Of a DNA stretch of 64,000 nt, positions 57,335 to 64,000 are shown one piece after another (the stretch's first letter is position 1; each line of letters opens with the position of its first letter). The stretch is from contig JAANDG010000356.1 in NCBI GenBank assembly GCA_036852015.1, forward strand, positions 85,867-149,866. The letters run 5' to 3'. The stretch comes from Pelodera strongyloides (lineage: Eukaryota > Nematoda > Chromadorea > Rhabditida > Rhabditidae). Both the position numbers and the translations under genes were made by a program. The notes beneath the pieces were generated by a model, which did no database searches, was not told where the DNA came from, and was given only the letters and a program-made list of their open reading frames with translations.

Positions 57335-60300
57335 GAAACTGGTCTCGCCACACTGTTTTCAAGAAGAAAACCCTGTGGCAAGATCTATTTCAGTTGAAAC
57401 TGATCTGCCACACTGTTTTCAAGAAGAAAACCCTGTGGCAAGATGTATTTCAGTTGAAACTGATCTGCCACACTGTTTTCAAGAAGAAAACCGTGTGGCA
57501 AGATGTATTTCACTTGAAACTGATCTGCCACACTGTTTTCAAGAAGAAAACCCTGTGGCAAGATGTATTTCACTTGAAACTGATCTGCCACACTGTTTTC
57601 AAGAAGAAAACCCTGTGGCAAGATGTATTTCACTTGAAACTGATCTGCCACACTGTTTTCAAGAAGAAAACCCTGTGGCAAGATGTATTTCAGTTGAAAC
57701 TGATCTGCCACACTGTTTTCAAGAAGAAAACCCTGTGGCAAGATGTATTTCAGTTGAAACTGATCTGCCACACTGTTTTCAAGAAGAAAACCCTGTGGCA
57801 AGATGTATTTCACTTGAAACTGATCTGCCACACTGTTTTCAAGAAGAAAACCCTGTGGCAAGATGTATTTCACTTGAAACTGATCTGCCACACTGTTTTC
57901 AAGAAGAAAACCCTGTGGCAAGATGTATTTCACTTGAAACTGATCTGCCACACTGTTTTCAAGAAGAAAACCGTGTGGCAAGATGTATTTCACTTGAAAC
58001 TGATCTGCCACACTGTTTTCAAGAAGAAAACCGTGTGGCAAGATGTATTTCACTTGAAACTGATCTGCCACACTGTTTTCAAGAAGAAAACCGTGTGGCA
58101 AGATGTATTTCAGTTGAAACTGATCTGCCACACTGTTTTCAAGAAGAAAACCGTGTGGCAAGATGTATTTTTTCACTTGAAACTGATCTGCCACACTGTT
58201 TTCAAGAAGAAAACCCTGTGGCAAGATGTATTTCACTTGAAACTGATCTGCCACACTGTTTTTTTTTTCAAGAAGAAAACCCTGTGGCAAGATGTATTTC
58301 ACTTGAAACTGATCTGCCACACTGTTTTCAAGAAGAAAACCCGTGTGGCAAGATGTATTTCACTTGAAACTGATCTGCCACACTGTTTTCAAGAAGAAAA
58401 CCCTGTGGCAAGATGTATTTCACTTGAAACTGATCTGCCACACTGTTTTCAAGAAGAAAACCCTGTGGCAAGATGTATTTCACTTGAAACTGATCTGCCA
58501 CACTGTTTTCAAGAAAGAAAACCGTGTGGCAAGATGTATTTCAGTTGAAACTGATCTGCCACACTGTTTTCAAGAAGAAAACCCTGTGGCAAGATGTATT
58601 TCACTTGAAACTGATCTGCCACACTGTTTTCAAGAAGAAAACCGTGTGGCAAGATGTATTTCACTTGAAACTGATCTGCCACACTGTTTTCAAGAAGAAA
58701 ACCCTGTGGCAAGATGTATTTCACTTGAAACTGATCTGCCACACTGTTTTCAAGAAGAAAACCGTGTGGCAAGATGTATTTCACTTGAAACTGATCTGCC
58801 ACACTGTTTTCAAGAAGAAAACCCTGTGGCAAGATGTATTTCAGTTGAAACTGATCTGCCACACTGTTTTCAAGAAGAAAACCCTGTGGCAAGATGTATT
58901 TCAGTTGAACTTCTGATCTGCCACACTGTTTTCAAGAAGAAAACCCTGTGGCAAGATGTATTTCACTTGAAACTGATCTGCCACACTGTTTTCAAGAAGA
59001 AAACCGTGTGGCAAGATGTATTTCAGTTGAAACTGATCTGCCACACTGTTTTCAAGAAGAAAACCGTGTGGCAAGATGTATTTCACTTGAAACTGATCTG
59101 CCACACTGTTTTCAAGAAAAAAAAAAAACCGTGTGGCAAGATGTATTTCAGTTGAAACTGATCTGCCACACTGTTTTCAAGAAGAAAACCCTGTGGCAAG
59201 ATGTATTTCACTTGAAACTGATCTGCCACACTGTTTTCAAGAAGAAAACCGTGTGGCAAGATGTATTTCACTTGAAACTGATCTGCCACACTGTTTTCAA
59301 GAAGAAAAACCCTGTGTGGCAAGATGTATTTCACTTGAAACTGATCTTGCCACACTGTTTTCAAGAAGAAAACCCTGTGGCAAGATGTATTTCACTTGAA
59401 ACTGATCTGCCACACTGTTTTCAAGAAGAAAACCCTGTGGCAAGATGTATTTCACTTGAAACTGATCTGCCACACTGTTTTCAAGAAGAAAACCCTGTGG
59501 CAAGATGTATTTCACTTGAAACTGATCTGCCACACTGTTTTCAAGAAGAAACCCTGTGGCAAGATGTATTTCAGTTGAAACTGATCTGCCACACTGTTTT
59601 CAAGAAGAAAACCGTGTGGCAAGATGTATTTCACTTGAAACTGATCTGCCACACTGTTTTCAAGAAGAAAACCCTGTGGCAAGATGTATTTCAGTTGAAA
59701 CTGATCTGCCACACTGTTTTCAAGAAGAAAACCCTGTGGCAAGATGTATTTCACTTGAAACTGATCTGCCACACTGTTTTCAAGAAGAAAACCGTGTGGC
59801 AAGATGTATTTCACTTGAAACTGATCTGCCACACTGTTTTCAAGAAGAAAACCCTGTGGCAAGATGTATTTCACTTGAAACTGATCTGCCACACTGTTTT
59901 CAAGAAGAAAACCCTGTGGCAAGATGTATTTCACTTGAAACTGATCTGCCACACTGTTTTCAAGAAGAAAACCCTGTGGCAAGATGTATTTCAGTTGAAA
60001 CTGATCTGCCACACTGTTTTCAAGAAGAAAACCGTGTGGCAAGATGTATTTCACTTGAAACTGATCTGCCACACTGTTTTCAAGAAGAAAACCCTGTGGC
60101 AAGATGTATTTCACTTGAAACTGATCTGCCACACTGTTTTCAAGAAGAAAACCCTGTGGCAAGATGTATTTCACTTGAAACTGATCTTGCCACACTGTTT
60201 TCAAGAAGAAAAACCGTGTGGCAAGATGTATTTCAGTTGAAACTGATCTGCCACACTGTTTTCAAGAAGAAAACCCTGTGGCAAGATGTATTTCACTTGA

Positions 60301-63300
60301 AACTGATCTGCCACACTGTTTTCAAGAAGAAAACCCTGTGGCAAGATGTATTTCAGTTGAAACTGATCTGCCACACTGTTTTCAAGAAGAAAACCGTGTG
60401 GCAAGATGTATTTCACTTGAAACTGATCTGCCACACTGTTTTCAAGAAGAAAACCCTGTGGCAAGATGTATTTCAGTTGAAACTGATCTGCCACACTGTT
60501 TTCAAGAAGAAAACCCTGTGGCAAGATGTATTTCACTTGAAACTGATCTGCCACACTGTTTTCAAGAAGAAAACCCTGTGGCAAGATGTATTTCACTTGA
60601 AACTGATCTGCCACACTGTTTTCAAGAAGAAAACCCTGTGGCAAGATGTATTTCACTTGAAACTGATCTGCCACACTGTTTTCAAGAAGAAAACCCTGTG
60701 GCAAGATGTATTTCACTTGAAACTGATCTGCCACACTGTTTTCAAGAAGAAAACCCTGTGGCAAGATGTATTTCACTTGAAACTGATCTGCCACACTGTT
60801 TTCAAGAAGAAAACCCTGTGGCAAGATGTATTTCACTTGAAACTGATCTGCCACACTGTTTTCAAGAAGAAAACCCTGTGGCAAGATGTATTTCAGTTGA
60901 AACTGATCTGCCACACTGTTTTCAAGAAGAAAACCCTGTGGCAAGATGTATTTCAGTTGAAACTGATCTGCCACACTGTTTTCAAGAAGAAAACCCTGTG
61001 GCAAGATGTATTTCACTTGAAACTGATCTGCCACACTGTTTTCAAGAAGAAAACCGTGTGGCAAGATGTATTTCACTTGAAACTGATCTGCCACACTGTT
61101 TTCAAGAAGAAAACCCTGTGGCAAGATGTATTTCACTTGAAACTGATCTTGCCACACTGTTTTCAAGAAGAAAACCCTGTGGCAAGATGTATTTCAGTTG
61201 AAACTGATCTTGCCACACTGTTTTCAAGAAGAAAACCCTGTGGCAAGATGTATTTCACTTGAAACTGATCTGCCACACTGTTTTCAAGAAGAAAACCCTG
61301 TGGCAAGATGTATTTCACTTGAAACTGATCTGCCACACTGTTTTCAAGAAGAAAACCGTGTGGCAAGATGTATTTCACTTGAAACTGATCTGCCACACTG
61401 TTTTCAAGAAGAAAACCCTGTGGCAAGATGTATTTCACTTGAAACTGATCTGCCACACTGTTTTCAAGAAGAAAACCCTGTGGCAAGATGTATTTCAGTT
61501 GAAACTGATCTGCCACACTGTTTTCAAGAAGAAAACCGTGTGGCAAGATGTATTTCACTTGAAACTGATCTGCCACACTGTTTTCAAGAAGAAAACCCTG
61601 TGGCAAGATGTTTTCACTTGAAACTGATCTGCCACACTGTTTTTCAAGAAGAAAAACCCTGTGGCAAGATGTATTTCACTTTGAAACTGATCTGCCACAC
61701 TGTTTTCAAGAAGAAAACCCTGTGGCAAGATGTATTTCACTTGAAACTGATCTGCCACACTGTTTTCAAGAAGAAAACCGTGTGGCAAGATGTATTTCAC
61801 TTGAAACTGATCTGCCACACTGTTTTCAAGAAAAACCCTGTGGCAAGATGTATTTCACTTGAAACTGATCTTGCCACACTGTTTTTCAAGAAGAAAACCC
61901 TGTGGCAAGATGTATTTCAGTTGAAACTGATCTGCCACACTGTTTTCAAGAAGAAAACCGTGTGGCAAGATGTATTTCACTTGAAACTGATCTGCCACAC
62001 TGTTTTCAAGAAGAAAACCGTGTGGCAAGATGTATTTCAGTTGAAACTGATCTGCCACACTGTTTTCAAGAAGAAAACCCTGTGGCAAGATGTATTTCAC
62101 TTGAAACTGATCTGCCACACTGTTTTCAAGAAGAAAACCCTGTGGCAAGATGTATTTCACTTGAAACTGATCTGCCACACTGTTTTCAAGAAGAAAACCC
62201 TGTGGCAAGATGTATTTCACTTGAAACTGATCTGCCACACTGTTTTCAAGAAGAAAACCCTGTGGCAAGATGTATTTCACTTGAAACTGATCTGCCACAC
62301 TGTTTTCAAGAAGAAAACCCTGTGGCAAGATGTATTTCACTTGAAACTGATCTGCCACACTGTTTTCAAGAAGAAAACCCTGTGGCAAGATGTATTTCAC
62401 TTGAAACTGATCTGCCACACTGTTTTCAAGAAGAAAACCCGTGTGGCAAGATGTATTTCAGTTGAAACTGATCTGCCACACTGTTTTCAAGAAGAAAACC
62501 CTGTGGCAAGATGTATTTCACTTGAAACTGATCTGCCACACTGTTTTCAAGAAGGAAAACCCTGTGGCAAGATGTATTTCAGTTGAAACTGATCTGCCAC
62601 ACTGTTTTCAAGAAGAAAACCCTGTGGCAAGATGTATTTCAGTTGAACTGAACTGATCTTGCCACACTGTTTTCAAGAAGAAAACCCTGTGGCAAGATGT
62701 ATTTCACTTGAAACTGATCTGCCACACTGTTTTCAAGAAGAAAACCGTGTGGCAAGATGTATTTCACTTGAAACTGATCTGCCACACTGTTTTCAAGAAG
62801 AAAACCCTGTGGCAAGATGTATTTCACTTGAAACTGATCTGCCACACTGTTTTCAAGAAGAAAACCCGTGTGGCAAGATGTATTTCAGTTGAAACTGATC
62901 TGCCACACTGTTTTCAAAGAAAACCCTGTGGCAAGATGTATTTCACTTGAAACTGATCTGCCCACACTGTTTTCAAGAAGAAAACCCTGTGGCAAGATGT
63001 ATTTCACTTGAAACTGATCTGCCACACTGTTTTCAAGAAGAAAACCCTGTGGCAAGATGTATTTCACTTGAAACTGATCTGCCACACTGTTTTCAAGAAG
63101 AAAACCCTGTGGCAAGATGTATTTCACTTGAAACTGATCTGCCACACTGTTTTCAAGAAGAAAACCCTGTGGCAAGATGTATTTCAGTTGAAACTGATCT
63201 GCCACACTGTTTTCAAGAAGAAAACCCTGTGGCAAGATGTATTTCACTTGAAACTGATCTGCCACACTGTTTTCAAGAAGAAAAACCCTGTGGCAAGATG

Positions 63301-64000
63301 TATTTCACTTGAAACTGATCTGCCACACTGTTTTCAAGAAGAAAACCCTGTGGCAAGATGTATTTCACTTGAAACTGATCTGCCACACTGTTTTCAAGAA
63401 GAAAACCCTGTGGCAAGATGTATTTCACTTGAAACTGATCTGCCACACTGTTTTCAAGAAGAAAACCCTGTGGCAAGATGTATTTCACTTGAAACTGATC
63501 TGCCACACTGTTTTCAAGAAGAAAACCCTGTGGCAAGATGTATTTCACTTGAAACTGATCTGCCACACTGTTTTCAAGAAAAAAAACCCTGTGGCAAGAT
63601 GTATTTCAGTTGAAACTGATCTGCCACACTGTTTTCAAGAAGAAAACCCTGTGGCAAGATGTATTTCACTTGAAACTGATCTGCCACACTGTTTTTGTTT
63701 TCAAGAAGAAAACCCTGTGGCAAGATGTATTTCACTTGAAACTGATCTGCCACACTGTTTTCAAGAAAAAACCCTGTGGCAAGATGTATTTCAGTTGAAA
63801 CTGATCTGCCACACTGTTTTCAAGTAGAAAAACCCGTGTGGCAAGATGTATTTCAGTTGAAACTGATCTGCCACACTGTTTTCAAGTTTTTCAAGAAGAA
63901 AACCCTGTGGCAAGATGTATTTCACTTGAAACTGATCTGCCACACTGTTTTCAAGAAGAAAAACGTGTGTCAAGATGTATTTCACTTGAAACTGATCTGC
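57335..64000. repeat. 60 bp satellite array, about 110 units, continuing past the window
   Basis: A unit of exactly 60 bp is repeated head to tail to the last base, with over 95 percent identity by eye. The unit contains GATCTGCCACACTGTTTTC, AAGAA, GAAAACCCTGTGGCAAGAT and GTATTTCACTTGAAACT. The two 19-base halves are inverted copies, so every unit can fold. Nearly all variation is at two positions: CCCTG versus CCGTG, and CACTTG versus CAGTTG. A minority have CTTGCC instead of CTGCC, and rare units carry small insertions in A or T runs. Because 60 is divisible by three, long open frames arise in several frames on both strands; they are artefacts. Confidence 0.97.

Noticed and set aside
57292..63985. 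Long open frames on both strands (up to about 570 codons) across the satellite
   Set aside because: The 60 bp unit is divisible by three and lacks stops in several frames, so they are automatic products of the repeat. Frame breaks coincide with unit-length errors.
57335..64000. CRISPR-like array
   Set aside because: There are no unique spacers; the whole 60 bp unit repeats, in a eukaryotic genome.

Overview
The window is nuclear DNA of a small-genome invertebrate, most likely a rhabditid nematode. Genes are split by many introns with TTTCAG-type acceptors and GTRAGT donors. Several start codons lie within a few bases of an acceptor, as expected for spliced-leader trans-splicing. The non-coding DNA is AT-rich and full of short palindromic elements. 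Nothing is prokaryotic or viral. Gene models were assembled by hand from acceptor/donor signals, intron phase and protein motifs; no search was run.

Layout. 1-4.7 kb is mostly repeats: a 1.85 kb foldback repeat, a TG-rich tract, a possible two-exon gene fragment and a G-rich minisatellite. 4.77-30.72 kb (minus strand) is one very large gene for a single-pass membrane protein. From the N-terminus it has a signal peptide, C-type lectin, LDL-receptor A, CUB, sushi, Ig-like, Ly6-like, HYR, GCC2/GCC3, EGF, pentraxin/LamG, HYR, sushi and a second GCC2/GCC3 set, then a transmembrane helix and a Ser/Pro-rich tail. It reads as an SVEP1-like mosaic adhesion or receptor protein. 32.78-34.03 kb (plus) encodes a secreted saposin-type protein with a Thr/Glu-rich repeat tail. 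34.45-39.59 kb (minus) encodes an unrecognised basic Ser/Pro-rich protein with at least three alternative 3' ends. 40.15 kb (plus) starts a tiny secreted Cys protein.

42.50-48.95 kb (minus) is the rRNA-processing factor RRP1/NOP52. One of its introns holds about 2.3 kb of repeats rich in TGACGTCA and GC hairpins. 51.25-54.01 kb (plus) is the TFIID subunit TAF8. At 54.28-55.11 kb an 830 bp hAT-type non-autonomous element sits inside a tRNA-like sequence. From about 57.3 kb to the window end, at least 6.6 kb is a 60 bp satellite whose unit is itself an imperfect hairpin; degenerate and inverted copies lie just upstream.

The genes do not form an obvious pathway: two are housekeeping (ribosome biogenesis, transcription initiation) and three encode secreted or membrane proteins. 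Palindromic elements, many ending in TTAA, sit in introns and gene flanks throughout.
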